Assembly: GCA_023525715.1 (NCBI GenBank)
Contig: JAKNSD010000074.1
Coordinates: forward strand, 248,001-312,000
Origin: Cichorium intybus
Lineage: Eukaryota > Streptophyta > Magnoliopsida > Asterales > Asteraceae
DNA length: 64,000 nt
Direction of reading: 5' to 3'
Every line of letters begins with the position of its first letter. The first letter of the stretch is position 1. The position numbers and the translations under genes are program-made. The notes beneath the pieces are model-generated. The model had not been told where the DNA came from. It did no database searches and worked only from the letters and a program-made list of their open reading frames with translations. Shown here one piece after another: positions 44,087 through 56,236 of this stretch.

Positions 44087-45616
44087 TGGGATAGGCTGGA
44101 TGACAATCAAAGTTGGTCAATTTTTTTGTTTTCTGCTTATAGCTCATAGGATTAGTTGACTTCAACTACGTAGAATTTTGCATATTTGCTTGTGGGAAGT
44201 GTGTTATTTATCGAGTCTGTTGGCTTTGACATGAGGGTAAGGGTTTGTATGAGACGGATCTGTACACTAAAAGATATTTTCCTATTTTTTTCGAAATTTC
44301 ACTATAAGTTTTTGAAAACCATGGATCTTGTGTGTAAAATTTTGAATCATGATCTTGTTTGGTTGCAAGTCTATAGACATGTAAGGTTTAAACTCTCATC
44401 GTGAGGGTAAAGGTTTGATCATGATTGTCACCGCAAGGAAAGATAATTTCATAAAACATGTAAGGTTTAAAACTCTCATCGTGTTGGTAACGAGAATAAA
44501 TGGCATTTTTACATAAACAATATCAACAAGATCTTGTGTGTTTCCAAGTCTGTAGACCAGGGCAGATCTATAGGCGGGGGATATTTTATACATAGGTCCG
44601 TAATGATTCAGAATATTGATAAAGTCGGAACTATATGAATCTTCATATAACCATACAATAGAAAAATCTTAAATTATTTTTTGGGTATTGTTGAAATAAG
44701 ATTTTGTGGTACTGAATGAAGGTAACTTGGCTTTCATTAATCAGACTAAAATGTGTTTTGAACAGGGGTTATTATAGTTTCAGTAGTATGAGAGGTTGTA
44801 TGAAAGTAAAATATGTGGAAATGTCCTTGGAATATTCAACGATGCTCTACATAACCAACACAAGTGAGTATAACCATCCCAAAGGTCACAACCTCAATCT
44901 GCCTACGCTTGTAATTCCTTGATGCAACTCATTCCTAGGCCACATATTCTTTGATCGACTTGAGCTGCTTCCGTATTGATGAGTCCATGAATGGGGTTTA
45001 GCAAGGTGCATCATAAGAACAACATAATCAAAGAGATGAGTTTTAGTGTCATGTATTCAAGTATAAATGAAAGGAGAATATAAAATAGTATCTAGATCAC
45101 CTATACAAAGAATAGAAAATTTTCTAAGCTGAATGTTTTCAACTCTCACATGAAACTAGATCTTGGCCACCCATACTAATGAATACAATATGACCATATA
45201 TAGAGGTGCACAATGCCCTAGTGGAATGTTCTCTATTAGAATAAATGTGGGTTCTCCAAGCTTCCATGTCATCACAACATAGCTTTGCAACCCCAACACG
45301 TGTCTATCTAAATTGGGTTTTTTGAAATATTTTTTTAGCTACTATGTATTTTACAAGCATCTATCACAATGTTCAATGTAAGCTTGATCAAATGATTTTG
45401 TTGTATGGGTTTATTTAATTCTTTTTCATGGCCGTTTTTGTTATTTGCTTCGATTTCTTTTTTTTGTCTTACTATATTAGTGTAGATATCTTTCTCGTAA
45501 TTCACATTTTCCATTAGCTAAAACAAATTAAACATTCTCAAATGCTTGACAAATCCGAAGGATCATGAACTTTGATGGTGAAATTTTTTTTTTGCTTGTG
45601 ATTCCTTTTTACCATG
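44087..45616. other. Unique sequence of copy A, single copy of the 851-bp unit
   Basis: Matches copy B 49645-51129 and 52832-52890. Interval 44716-45564 corresponds to one copy of the unit that is tripled in copy B. Several short frames exist on both strands, but none resembles a known protein. Confidence 0.75.
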
Positions 45617-45621
45617 AGTTA

Positions 45622-47194
45622 TGATACAAGCCGTACCCATCTGCCGACCCACTACCATGACTAGTTTCTTTAGGTGGTTAATTAGTCAACATGTAGTTGC
45701 AGCAATTTAGGAACCCACGTTTTATTATGTATTCATTTTCTCCTAAATTCTAGTTTAGCATTAGGTAATTGCATATTTAAATTGGTTTGTTTACGTTGAA
45801 AGAAATCAATCAGAAAGTTTTGTTCATTATTTGTCTCTGTTCCTTCTTGTTTCTTAGGAGATTAGCCATCTCTAATTGGCTCGTATCATTGGTGCTTTCA
45901 TTCTTGCAACCATGCCTCCACGCAAAGACACCGCCTCCTCCTTCGATGAGTCCCCCACCATCCAGGAACAATTCCAAACCCTGATTCAAATATCCACCGC
46001 CATAGCCGCCCGACTCGACAAGCTTGTCACTCACATGGCCACGCAATCTACCAACATGACTACTCAAACCGAAACACTTGCCAACATCGTTAACATTCTC
46101 GCTACCAACGACATCAAACAACCACCACCACCGCCGCCACCGCCAGCGAACCATCACCCACGACCACCAAAAATTTCTCTCCCCACTTTTGACGGTACCA
46201 ACCCGCTTGACTGGCTCTTTCAAGCCACCAATTACTTCGACTATTATGGGATTCCGCCGGCGCAACGTTTGTCACTTTCGATCTTCTATTTCACCGGCAA
46301 AGCTTTGAGTTGGTACAAACATTTGGCTAATAACCAAATGCTTGGTACATGGCTGGAGTTTTCTCGAGCATTGGAATTGCGTTTTGGCCCGTCTACATAC
46401 GTCAATCATCAAGCAACGCTCTTCAAACTCACACAAACTTCCACCGTGGCTGCTTATCAAGCCGACTTTGAGAAGACTAGCAATTGTTTCATCGGCCTCA
46501 CCCCGGAAGCGTTGTTGAATTGCTTCTTATCCGGCCTTCGCAAAGACATTCAAAATGAAATAGCACTCCACAAACCAACCGACCTTCATCACGCTTACGG
46601 GCTTGCGAAGCTCATCGAAGACAAACTCTATCCTCCATTTCCATCTTCCAAGGGTCCCCATGAGCCTCCGTCAACGCACCCGCCCCTATTGTCGGCCCCT
46701 TCCCCATGTTCTGCCCCACTTCCAATCAAGCGGTTAAGTCCCGCCGAGATGTAAAAACGACGAGCTGAAGGTCTCTGCTACAATTGCCCTGCAAAGTACC
46801 AACCGGGTCACCAGTGCAACCCACCAAAATTTCTCCTTCTTCAATCATAAACTGAACACTCGTGGACTTCGTTAGCACAGCAGGATCTCGGCCTTGAGGA
46901 CAAGGCCCGATTTCAAGGGGGGAGTATTGATACAAGCCGTACCCATCTGCCGACCCACTACCATGACTAGTTTCTTTAGGTGGTTAATTAGTCAACATGT
47001 AGTTGCAACAATTTAGGAACCCACGTTTTATTATGCATGCATTTTCTCCTAAATTCTAGTTTAGCATTAGGTAATTGCATATTTAAATTGGTTTGTTTAC
47101 GTTGAAAGAAATCAAGCAGAAAGTTTTGTTCATTATTTGTCTCTGTTCCTTCTTGTTTCTTAGGAGATTAGCCATCTCTAATTGGCTCGTATCA
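45622..47194 (+). mobile_element. Short gag-only chromovirus (Reina-like) element
   Basis: 1573 bp with 267-268-bp LTRs (45622-45889 and 46928-47194; TGATACAAGCC to CTCGTATCA) and target duplication AGTTA at 45617-45621 and 47195-47199; the empty site in copy B is at 52891-52895. It contains gag and a zinc knuckle, then jumps to the last few codons of pol (LEDKARFQGG type) and a caaggggggagtat polypurine tract. Protease, RT and integrase are missing, so it must have depended on another element to move. Confidence 0.88.
45912..46754 (+). CDS. Gag of the short chromovirus element
   Basis: 280 codons from the ATG at 45912, the first in the internal region (the upstream in-frame ATG at 45876 lies inside the LTR). 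A Pro-rich stretch near residue 75 precedes a Retrotrans_gag domain (residues about 85-235; FDGTNPLDWLFQ, WYKHL, FKLTQTSTVAAYQADFE). A TAA ends it at 46752-46754, just before a knuckle-like LCYNCPAKYQPGHQC encoded at about 46773-46820 in the same frame. In relatives the knuckle belongs to the same protein, so this stop is probably a late nonsense change. Gag would form particles and bind element RNA. Confidence 0.8.
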   Translation: MPPRKDTASSFDESPTIQEQFQTLIQISTAIAARLDKLVTHMATQSTNMTTQTETLANIVNILATNDIKQPPPPPPPPANHHPRPPKISLPTFDGTNPLDWLFQATNYFDYYGIPPAQRLSLSIFYFTGKALSWYKHLANNQMLGTWLEFSRALELRFGPSTYVNHQATLFKLTQTSTVAAYQADFEKTSNCFIGLTPEALLNCFLSGLRKDIQNEIALHKPTDLHHAYGLAKLIEDKLYPPFPSSKGPHEPPSTHPPLLSAPSPCSAPLPIKRLSPAEM

Positions 47195-47199
47195 AGTTA

Positions 47200-47381
47200 T
47201 TTTGTGGAATTGGAGTCATGAATGGTGCATGATCTTGCTAAATATGACGAGTTTTGTTAGACTAGGGAAGGGTATCCATCACCATCTGGAATTATTTGTT
47301 GAAAGATGGCAAAAATTCCAACTTCTCTTGATTTTGAATGTGGCATCAGTTCTGGGTGATAGTCGATAACTTCTTTCATTA
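47200..47381. other. Unique sequence of copy A up to a deletion junction
   Basis: Aligned with copy B 52896-53154, but without the telomeric block that copy B has at 53013-53087. It ends at the deletion that fused it to the S-protein homologue fragment. Confidence 0.75.
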
Positions 47382-47681
47382 CCTATTATTTTTCATCCAC
47401 GATCAAAAGATAATGATCTAGGAAACGGTACACTTGCATTTAACGCAAAAAGACAATGGGGGTTTTGCGCGAGACTTGATGGTAAGACTCTATTTTATGC
47501 TAGGTTCTATTGGAAATCAAAGACTGCAATGTTTGATGTTTTTTATGATAAGACATCTAAAAAACACTGCAAGGGTGATAATTTCGTAAAAAGTTGTATA
47601 TGGACGGTAAAAGAAGATGGGTTCTACTTATCAGGGGCAGGAAGACATCCAAATCCACCCAAGCTACATGATTGGTCATGA
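47382..47681 (+). pseudogene. S-protein homologue (self-incompatibility S1 family), 5'-deleted copy
   Basis: 99 codons and a TGA, open throughout, matching the C-terminal two thirds of a plant S-protein homologue. Recognisable family features are SKDNDLGNG, QWGFCARLDGKTLFYARFYW, the FDVF strand, SCIWTVKEDGFYLS and the terminal KLHDW. Signal peptide and first strand are gone, removed by a deletion relative to copy B (junction near 47382, 2-bp cc microhomology), so there is no start codon of its own. The first conserved cysteine is replaced (HPR where the family has HCQ). Family members are small secreted proteins; the poppy founder is a stigma self-incompatibility factor, most others have unknown roles. 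Confidence 0.8.
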
Positions 47682-47969
47682 GTGATGTAATCTATGTTTA
47701 TTTGCCTATATATTAAGAATATACTAATTAATCAAGGCAACTTTGTTTCTTAATATTGAATATTTGAATCATCTGTTACTTCTGAATAATATTGGTAGTA
47801 TTGAAGATCATGAATTCTAGTAATATTTTCTCTATAAAGTGGTTCTCGAAAATGGACATAACTTATAGCAACATTCATATTCTATTAATATAATACTTTA
47901 TGATAAAAAAAACTTATTGGCTATTGTATATATCAAATAGTCCATTGAGTGTTAAAACTCGATGTTTAT
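47682..47969. other. 3' flank of the S-protein homologue fragment, to the duplication junction
   Basis: Nearly identical to 63562-63849. AT-rich. Homology stops at 47969, where the gypsy LTR tail that starts copy B begins. Confidence 0.85.
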
Positions 47970-48608
47970 AGGTGGAGTGGGTTAGTGCCTAGGTGGCGAG
48001 GTTTGTGCCTATATGGCGAGGTTAGTGCCTAGGTTGCGAGGTTAATGCCTTTGTGGCAAGGTTAGTGTCTATGTGGTGGAATTAGTGCCTATGTGGCGGG
48101 AATTGGTGCCTAGATTGCTCGATATTGCTATAATGATTGAATAATGCCTAGATGGTTGGATATTGTCTATGTGATTAGATAATTCCTAATTGGTTTCTCC
48201 ACTAGAACACATGATAAGCATTTCAAAATATGTCTTGATAAGAATGACCATAAATCGTTTGGAAAGTGTAATATATGAGGATGCTTAAAGGAGCATGAAG
48301 AACTAGGTGGTAATGTTAGGTGGTTAGTTGGTTATCTATATGGTTGATAGCATTCCTATGAAGTTGGGCTATATGTCGGAGGATTTAGACTTGGGCTGAA
48401 TGGCTAAATTTATCTCCAATAGTTACTATTGTATGTTGTGCGATTATACTATGTTAGCGTGTTGCTATGATTAGGTTACTTACTGTTGTATTTTTTGTTT
48501 TGTATGTACTTGTGGTTCCAACGCCCGAGTATGTATACATATTTTGCAAAATTGTAAATGAAGTTGAAAATTTTGTATATGCTCGGTGCCGAAATTTGGG
48601 GCGTTACA
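47970..48608 (+). mobile_element. Truncated gypsy LTR tail starting copy B
   Basis: Corresponds to 5163-6651 without the solo LTR: the last minisatellite units, then unique LTR sequence ending ggggcgttaca. It is truncated at the left by the duplication breakpoint, not by transposition. Confidence 0.85.
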
Positions 48609-50278
48609 AAGATGCAGGACATTATTTAAACAAATACACTTTTATTAGATTTCTATTCTAGGTTTCATTTTTTTGAAATTTCTATAATTTCTTCGAGCTT
48701 ATAAATAGCTTCCTGATTCTTCGTCAGTTCTTATGATTTTTTGATTGAAACTTTTGTGATTTTGAACAGCTTGTACGGTTCTTGGTACATATTGTGGAAA
48801 TGGTTTACAGAGCACCATGGTTTGATTCTCGAGGAGAATATGGTTGTTGCTGCTTCCTTGATAATCAGGTTAGAACCCTCATTTTTGTGTAATTATTGAT
48901 TCTTTTATTAAACTTGCAACAAAACTCATACCATATTTCTATTATAGCCTTTGAGTTCAGGATTTGGAAGCCATAACTATATTGTCTTGATTTTGGGACT
49001 TGAATGTCAGATTTACTCAAATCAAATGTGACAACCTAAAAGTTGGCCTATAAAATACAATTTTAAAAATAAGTGTTTTGATGATAAGAAGTTTGATGCT
49101 TAAATACTTAAGTGTTATAAACAAGGACAAAATGGTCAAAAAAGGTAAAAAAAATATAGAAGTTTTAAGACCTTTTATTAAGTTATTAAGAAGTTTTACT
49201 TCGCTTAGAAATTAGTTTTAAAAGCATTAGGGCAAAATGAGAATTTGGGGACAAAAAGTGAAGAACACATTTGTCAATCTTCGATGGAATTGAAATTGAT
49301 TTAACATTAATACAATCCTTCAATTATAAGCAAGTCACCTCTAGATCCTTTCTTTTATGAATTTCATTATTAATCCATGTATTAAATATATGTACCCTAA
49401 ATATGATTATGAAACCATTACCAAAATAATGAGATGGGTGTAAGTGCATTAGTCTAGAATTACGTGGTAAGTCAAAATTGGAAAATTTGTACCATGGTTT
49501 ACCAGCAAACACTTTTTTTCTTCTTTATATATATTTCATGGATAATTAAAAAATTAAAAAAAAAGAAATTAAATATGATTAACCCAAATTACTATTATTA
49601 AAATTTTGTTCAGATAATGAGAATGATGATTGATAGGCGGGTAGGCGGGGTGGTATAGGTTGGATGACAATCAAAGTTGGTCAATTTTTTGGTTTTCTTC
49701 TTATGGCTCGTAGGATTAGTAGACTTCAACTACGTAGAATTTTGCATATTTTCTTGTGGGAAGTGTGTTATTTATCGAGTCTGTTGGCTTTGACATGAGG
49801 GTAAGGGTTTGTATGAGACGGATCTGTACACTAAAAGATATTTTCCTATTTTTTCGAAATTTCACTATAAGTTATTGAAAACCATGGATCTTGTGTGTAA
49901 AATTTTGAATCATGATCTTGTTTGGTTGCAAGTCTATAGACATGTAAGGTTTAAACTCTCATCATGAGGGTAAAGGTTTGATCATGATTGTCACCGCAAG
50001 GAAAGATAATTTCATAAAACATGTAAGGTTTAAAACTCTCATCGTGTTGGTAACGAGAATAAATGGCATTTTTACATAAACAATATCAACAAGATCTTGT
50101 GTGTTTCCAAGTCTGTAGACCAGGGCAGATCTATAGGCGGGGGATATTTTATACATAGGTCCGTAATGATTCAAAATATTGATAAAGTCGGAACTATATG
50201 AATCTTCATATAACCATACAATAGAAAAATCTTAAATTATTTTTTGGGTATTGTTGAAATAAGATTTTGTGGTACTGA
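48609..50278. other. Unique sequence of copy B
   Basis: Contains the decayed counterpart of the cysteine-rich exon-like stretch (about 48769-48870, frame broken by one extra base) and the empty sites for three insertions of copy A (49005-49009, 49051-49055, near 49637). No intact gene. Confidence 0.7.
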
Positions 50279-52831
50279 ATGAAGGTAACTTGGCTTTCAT
50301 TAATCAGACTAAAATGTGTTTTGAACAGGGGTTATTATAGTTTCAGCAGTATAAGAGGTTGTATGAAAGTAAAATATGTGGAAATGTCCTTGGAATATTC
50401 AACGATGCTCTACATAACCAACACAAGTGAGTATAACCATCCCGAAGGTCACAACCTCAATCTGCCTATGCTTGTAATTCCTTGATGCAACTCATTCCTA
50501 GGCCACATATTCTTTGATCGACTTGAGCTGCTTCCGTATTGATGAGTCCATGAATGGGGTTTAGCAAGGTGCAGCATAAGAACAACATAATCAAAGAGAT
50601 GAGTTTTAGTGTCATGTATTCAAGTATAAATGAAAGGAGAATATAAAATAGTATCTAGATCAACTATACAAAGAATAGAAAATTTTCTAAGCTGAATGTT
50701 TTCAACTCTCACATGAAACTATATCTTGGCCACCCATACTAATGAATACAATATGACCATATATAGAGGTGCACAATGCCCTAGTGGAATGTTCTCTATT
50801 AGAATAAATGTGGGTTCTCCAAGCTTCCATGTCATCACAACATAGCTTTGCAACCCCAACAAGTGTCTATCTGAATTAGGTTTTTTGAAATATTTTTTAG
50901 CTACAGTTATGTATTTTACAAGCATCTATCACAATGTTCAATGTAAGCTTGATCAAATGATTTTTGTTGTATGGGTTTATTTAATTCGTTTTCATGGCTG
51001 TTTTTGTTATTTGCTTCGATTTCTTTTTTTGTCCGACTATATTAGTGTAGATATCTTTCTCGTAATTCACATTTGCCATTGGCTAAAACAAAGTCAACAT
51101 TCTCAAATGCTTGACAAATCCGAAGGATCATGAAGGTAACTTGGCTTTGATTAATCAGACTAAAATGTGTTTTGAACAGTGGTTATTATAATTTCAGTAG
51201 TATGAGAGCTTGTATGAAAGTAAAATATGTGGAAATGTCCTTGGAATATTCAACGATGCTCTACATAACCAACACAAGTGAGTATAACCATCCAGAAGGT
51301 CACAACCTCAATCTGCCTACGCTTGTAATTCCTTGATGCAACTCATTCCTAGGCCACCTATTCTTCGATCGACTTGATCTGCTTCCGTATTGATGAGTCC
51401 ATGAATGGGGTTTATCAAGGTGCATAATAAGAACAACATAATCAAATAGATGAGTTTTAGTGTCACGTGTTCATGTATAAATGGAAGGAGAATATAAAAT
51501 AGGATCTAGATCAACTATACAAAGAATAAAAAATTTTCTAAGCTAAATGCTTTCAACTCTCATATGAAACTATATCTTGGCCAACCCTACTAATGAATAC
51601 AATATAACCATATATAAGGGTGCACAATGCCCTAGTTGAATGTTCTCTACTAGAATAAATGTGGGTTCTCCAAGCTTCCATGTCATCACAACATAGCTTT
51701 GCAACCCCAACACGTGTCTATCTGAATTAGGTTTTTTGAAATATTTTTTAGCTATAGTTATGTATTTTACAAGCATCTATCACAATGTTCAATGTAAGCT
51801 TGATCAAATGATTTTTGTTGTATGGGTTTATTTAATTCGTTTTCATAGCTGTTTTTGTTATTTTCTTCGATTTCTTTTTTTGTCTGACTATATTAGTGTA
51901 GATATCTTTCTCGTAATTCACATTTGCCATTGGCTAAAACAAAGTCAACATTCTCAAATGCTTGACAAATCCGAAGGATCATGAAGGTAACTTGGCTTTG
52001 ATTAATCAGACTAAAATGTGTTTTGAACAGTGGTTATTATAATTTCAGTAGTATGAGAGCTTGTATGAAAGTAAAATATGTGGAAATGTCCTTGGAATAT
52101 TCAACGATGCTCTACATAACCAACACAAGTGAGTATAACCATCCAGAAGGTCACAACCTCAATCTGCCTACGCTTGTAATTCCTTGATGCAACTCATTCC
52201 TAGGCCACCTATTCTTCGATCGACTTGATCTGCTTCCGTATTGATGAGTCCATGAATGGGGTTTATCAAGGTGCATAATAAGAACAACATAATCAAATAG
52301 ATGAGTTTTAGTGTCACGTGTTCATGTATAAATGGAAGGAGAATATAAAATAGGATCTAGATCAACTATACAAAGAATAAAAAATTTTCTAAGCTAAATG
52401 CTTTCAACTCTCATATGAAACTATATCTTGGCCAACCCTACTAATGAATACAATATGACCATATATAAGGGTGCACAATGCCCTAGTTGAATGTTCTCTA
52501 CTAGAATAAATGTGGGTTCTCCAAGCTTCCATGTCATCACAACATAGCTTTGCAACCCCAACACGTGTCTATCTGAATTAGGTTTTTTGAAATATTTTTT
52601 AGCTATAGTTATGTATTTTACAAGCATCTATCACAATGTTCAATGTAAGCTTGATCAAATGATTTTTGTTGTATGGGTTTATTTAATTCGTTTTCATGGT
52701 TGTTTTTGTTATTTTCTTCGATTTCTTTTTTTGTCTGACTATATTAGTGTAGATATCTTTCTCGTAATTCACATTTGCCATTGGCTAAAACAAAGTCAAC
52801 ATTCTCAAATGCTTGACAAATCCGAAGGATC
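50279..52831. repeat. 851-bp unit in three tandem copies
   Basis: Units 50279-51129, 51130-51980 and 51981-52831. Units 2 and 3 are nearly identical; unit 1 is closer to the single copy in copy A (44716-45564). So the array grew after the segmental duplication, with the last step the most recent. Open frames on both strands recur in each unit (for example minus 50719-50925, 51570-51776, 52421-52627) because of the repeat and resemble no known protein. Confidence 0.93.
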
Positions 52832-53012
52832 ATGAACTTTGATGGTGGAATTTTTTATTTTTTTTTTGCTTGTGATTCCTTTTTATCATGAGTTATTTTG
52901 TGGAATTGGAGTCATGAATGGTGCATGGTATTGCTAAATATGACTGAGTTTTGTTGGAGTAGGGAGGGGTATGCATCACCATCTAGATTATTTGTTGAAA
53001 GATGGCAAAAAT

Positions 53013-53087
53013 AACCCTAAACCCTAAACCCTAAACCCTAAACCCTAAACCCTAAACCCTAAACCCTAAACCCTAAACCCTAAACCT
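53013..53087. repeat. Interstitial telomeric repeat, (CCCTAAA)n
   Basis: About 75 bp of nearly perfect CCCTAAA, 10-11 units. Copy A reads gcaaaaattccaacttc at the same place, so the block replaced about two bases at a single point. This is what telomerase addition or capture of telomeric DNA at a double-strand break would leave. Confidence 0.95.
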
Positions 53088-53154
53088 TCAACTTCTCTTG
53101 ATTTTGAATATGGCATCAGTTCTAGGTAATAATCAATAACTTCTTTCATTACCA

Positions 53155-53235
53155 ATGATTAGTGCTAGTTTTGACTTTTATACTACACTGTTGGAACTTT
53201 GACTTTTATGTCGCATCATTTATTGGTGCTTGGTA
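53155..53235. other. Short unique sequence left of the copy B copia element
   Basis: About 80 bp present only in copy B, between the loss of homology with copy A (53154) and the copia target duplication. Confidence 0.6.
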
Positions 53236-53416
53236 TGTATTGTCAAACTAAAAATTATCATATTGAGGAATGAATTCCAATTTTTCATATATTATCTCAA
53301 CAATGGTTACACGTATTTATACAGATAATCTACACATTATTAGCCTACTAACAAGGAATGTGATAAGTATAATATAACAACCTTTCCTGATAACTAGCTC
53401 TCGCCAACACTCCCCC

Positions 53417-55371
53417 TCAAGGTGGAGAATGTATATCTACCATTCCCGGCTTGTCAAGAGAGCTATGGAAGACTCTCCCACACACAGCTTTCGTTAACAT
53501 GTCGGCCAGTTGGTCCTGAGATCCAACATGGGGAAGCTCCACTGTTTTCCGTTCTAAGTGATCTTTAATGAAATGCTGATCAACCTCTACGTGTTTAGTT
53601 CTATCATGCTGAACTGGGTTATTTGCAATCTTCACTGCTGATTCATTATCACAATACAATTTCATAGGTGTTCTCATGCCAACTCCTAAATCTCTTAGAA
53701 TTCGCTTTATCCATAGTAACTCACAAACGCCATGAACCATTCCTCTAAATTCTGCTTCAGCGCTTGACCTTGAGACGACCTTTTGCTTCTTACTCCTCCA
53801 TCTAACTAAATTTCCTCCAACAAACGTGAAATAACCCGATGTAGACTCCCCATTGGTTCGATCTCCGGCCCAATCTGCATTCGTAAATCCACATACATGG
53901 TGGTCTTGATTCTTTCCAAAGAACAAACCTTTTCCTGGTGATGATTTGAGGTATCTCAAGATCCGATATACTGCATTCATGTGTCTTTCACTTGGCGCAT
54001 GCATGAACCTACTCACCACGGACACAACATAAGCTATGTCGGATCGTGTGTGAGAAAGGTAAATGAGTTTACCAACCAACTTTTGATACCGATCTTTGTT
54101 GGTCGGGACTTGGTTTGGCAGTATCTCCAAATGATGATTTTGTTCGATAGGGGTATCAATAGGTTTACAATTCAGCATTCCAGTGTCCGTCAAAAGATCT
54201 AATACATACTTTATTTGATTCATAGATATCCCATCCTTCGATCTTGCGACCTCAATTCCCAAGAAGTACTTTAAATTTCTGAGATCCTTTAGCTCGAATT
54301 CAGTTGCTAGTACTCTCCGGAGTTCCTCCATTCCAGCTTTGTCATTCCCTGTTACTACCATATCGTCAACATAGACAATTAGGGTGGTTAACTTTCCCGT
54401 TCTTGTCTTTACAAACAAAGTGTGATCAGCATCACTTTGTTTGTACCCAATTTTCTTCATAAATGTTGAAAATCTTCCAAACCATGCACGTGGTGATTGT
54501 TTCAACCCATACAATGCCTTTCTCAGCTTACATACCTTCCCATCACCCTTGATGCCCGGTGGTAGATCCATGTATACTTCTTCTTCGAGATTTCCGTTTA
54601 GGAAAGCATTTTTCATATCAAATTGCTTCAGGGGCCAATCTTCATTTGCTGCAATTGAGATAAGAATTCGAATAGTATTGATCTTTGCTACCGGGGCAAA
54701 GGTATCTCCGTAATCTATCCTATACTTTTGTGTATACCCCTTGGCTACCAGCCTCGCCTTGAATCTGTCAATGTCTCCGCTTGAGTATAGTTCTACAGTA
54801 TAAACCCATTTACATCCCACAGTCTTCTTTCCCTTAAGGAGCTTTACTAGTTCCCACGTTTGATTCTTTTGGAGTGCTTTCATTTCTTTGTTCATTGCAT
54901 GTTTCCACCTATCATCGCTCAAGGCTTCCTGTACATCGTTTGGAATGGTAACATTAGCTAACTTGTCTACCAGTAATGTGTGTGACCCTACGAACCTGTG
55001 TTGGGATACATAATTTATGATTGCATATTTTCCTTTTGCTCTTATGTCTGGTTGATATTGTCTTTTTGGCTTCCCTCGGTTGCTTCGTATTGGATATCTT
55101 TGCATATTTTCTTCTTCGAGCTCGACTTCTCCTTCTTCTAAGTCAGACATCTCATGTTCACTTTCCTGCAAAATAGATACGTCATTAGTTTCATTAGTGT
55201 CTTCGACGTTTGGATGTGACTCCGTTTCAGTGATTGGTTCTTCGATGGTTGGTGTCGTTTCGATGACTGGTTCTTGGATCGGTTCTTCAGTGGTTGCTTC
55301 TTCGGTGGCATGACTAAGCTCTTCCTGCTAAGTTGCATTTTGAACCTCAAATACGTCGCTATTCTCCCTGT
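53417..55371 (-). pseudogene. Copy B copia RT and RNase H
   Basis: The long open piece is 53417-55171 (584 codons). RT (RVT_2) begins near residue 105 (WELVKL, CKWVYTV, FKARLVAKGYTQ) with YVDD near residue 268. RNase H follows near residue 430 with ADWAG, AEAEF and CDNESA motifs, ending LADMLTKAV. Most catalytic residues are intact, so this is the best preserved part, but it is cut off from integrase by stops and a frame change near 55138-55383. Confidence 0.88.
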
Positions 55372-55372
55372 T

Positions 55373-56236
55373 TTAGAGTTCATTCGGGGTCACTTCGAGT
55401 CTGATTTTCTCCCCCTGAAGTGATCCTTCATGCCCAAAGTAAGGTGTAGTTTCATGGAACGACACGTCACGAATAACGAATACTTTCCCAGTTTTGGGGT
55501 CAAGACATCGGTAGCCCTTTTTATACTCCGCATATCCCATAAAGAGACAACGAATAACCCGTGGTTCAAGTTTACCGATGTTCTGATGAATATAGGCGGT
55601 ACACCCAAAGATTCGTGGTTCGAGATATTGATTTTGTGTAATGCCTATGAGATGATGGAGTTTTTGTATTGGTGTTTTGAAATCAATGACCCTTGAGGGT
55701 GTACGGTTCATGATGTAGGCAGCGGATCAGACCGCTTCCCCCCAGTACTTGCGAGGTACCGTCATATCAAAGAGGGATGCTCGAACTATTTCAAGGATCG
55801 TTCTATTTCGGCGTTCAGCCAGCCCATTCTGCTATGGTTTTCGAGCACACGATGTCTGATGTCGGATAGAGTTCTCTTTGCAGTAGTTTTGCATGTCAAG
55901 GCTCATGTATTCACCCCCATTATCCGATTGGAGGATGTGGATATCCCTCCTGTATTCCGTCTTTACTAGTCTATGTAGCTCTATGAACGCTTTGAACACC
56001 TCTCCATTGTTTTTGAGGAGAGATATCCAAATCATGTGTGTACACTCATCTATAAAAGTAACAAAATAACGAGCACCATTAGGGGTCTGAATCGGTGCAG
56101 GACCCCATACATCCGAATGAATTTTCATAAAAGGCACCATAGTTTTATTATTACTAGGAGTATAAGATGTTCTCTTATTTTTCGATAGCTCACAAATCCC
56201 ACAGCTAAAATCATTATCTGATACATTCAAAAACAA
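55373..56236 (-). pseudogene. Copy B copia integrase
   Basis: Two pieces in the same region: 55832-56236 has the zinc region (CGICELSKNKR), HSDVWGP and LQSDNGGEY (first two acidic residues of the triad). The third, in an AERRNRT-type motif, lies just past a stop near 55832. A further piece, 55373-55711, starts IMNRTPS-like and holds the C-terminal part. There are at least two in-frame stops. Confidence 0.85.

Noticed and set aside
50719..52627. Three conserved 68-codon minus-strand frames as a gene family
   Set aside because: They recur because the 851-bp DNA unit recurs; differences between units are not concentrated at third positions and no homology is recognised.
53013..53087. Chromosome end
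   Set aside because: Only about 75 bp of telomeric repeat with normal duplicated sequence on both sides, so it is interstitial.
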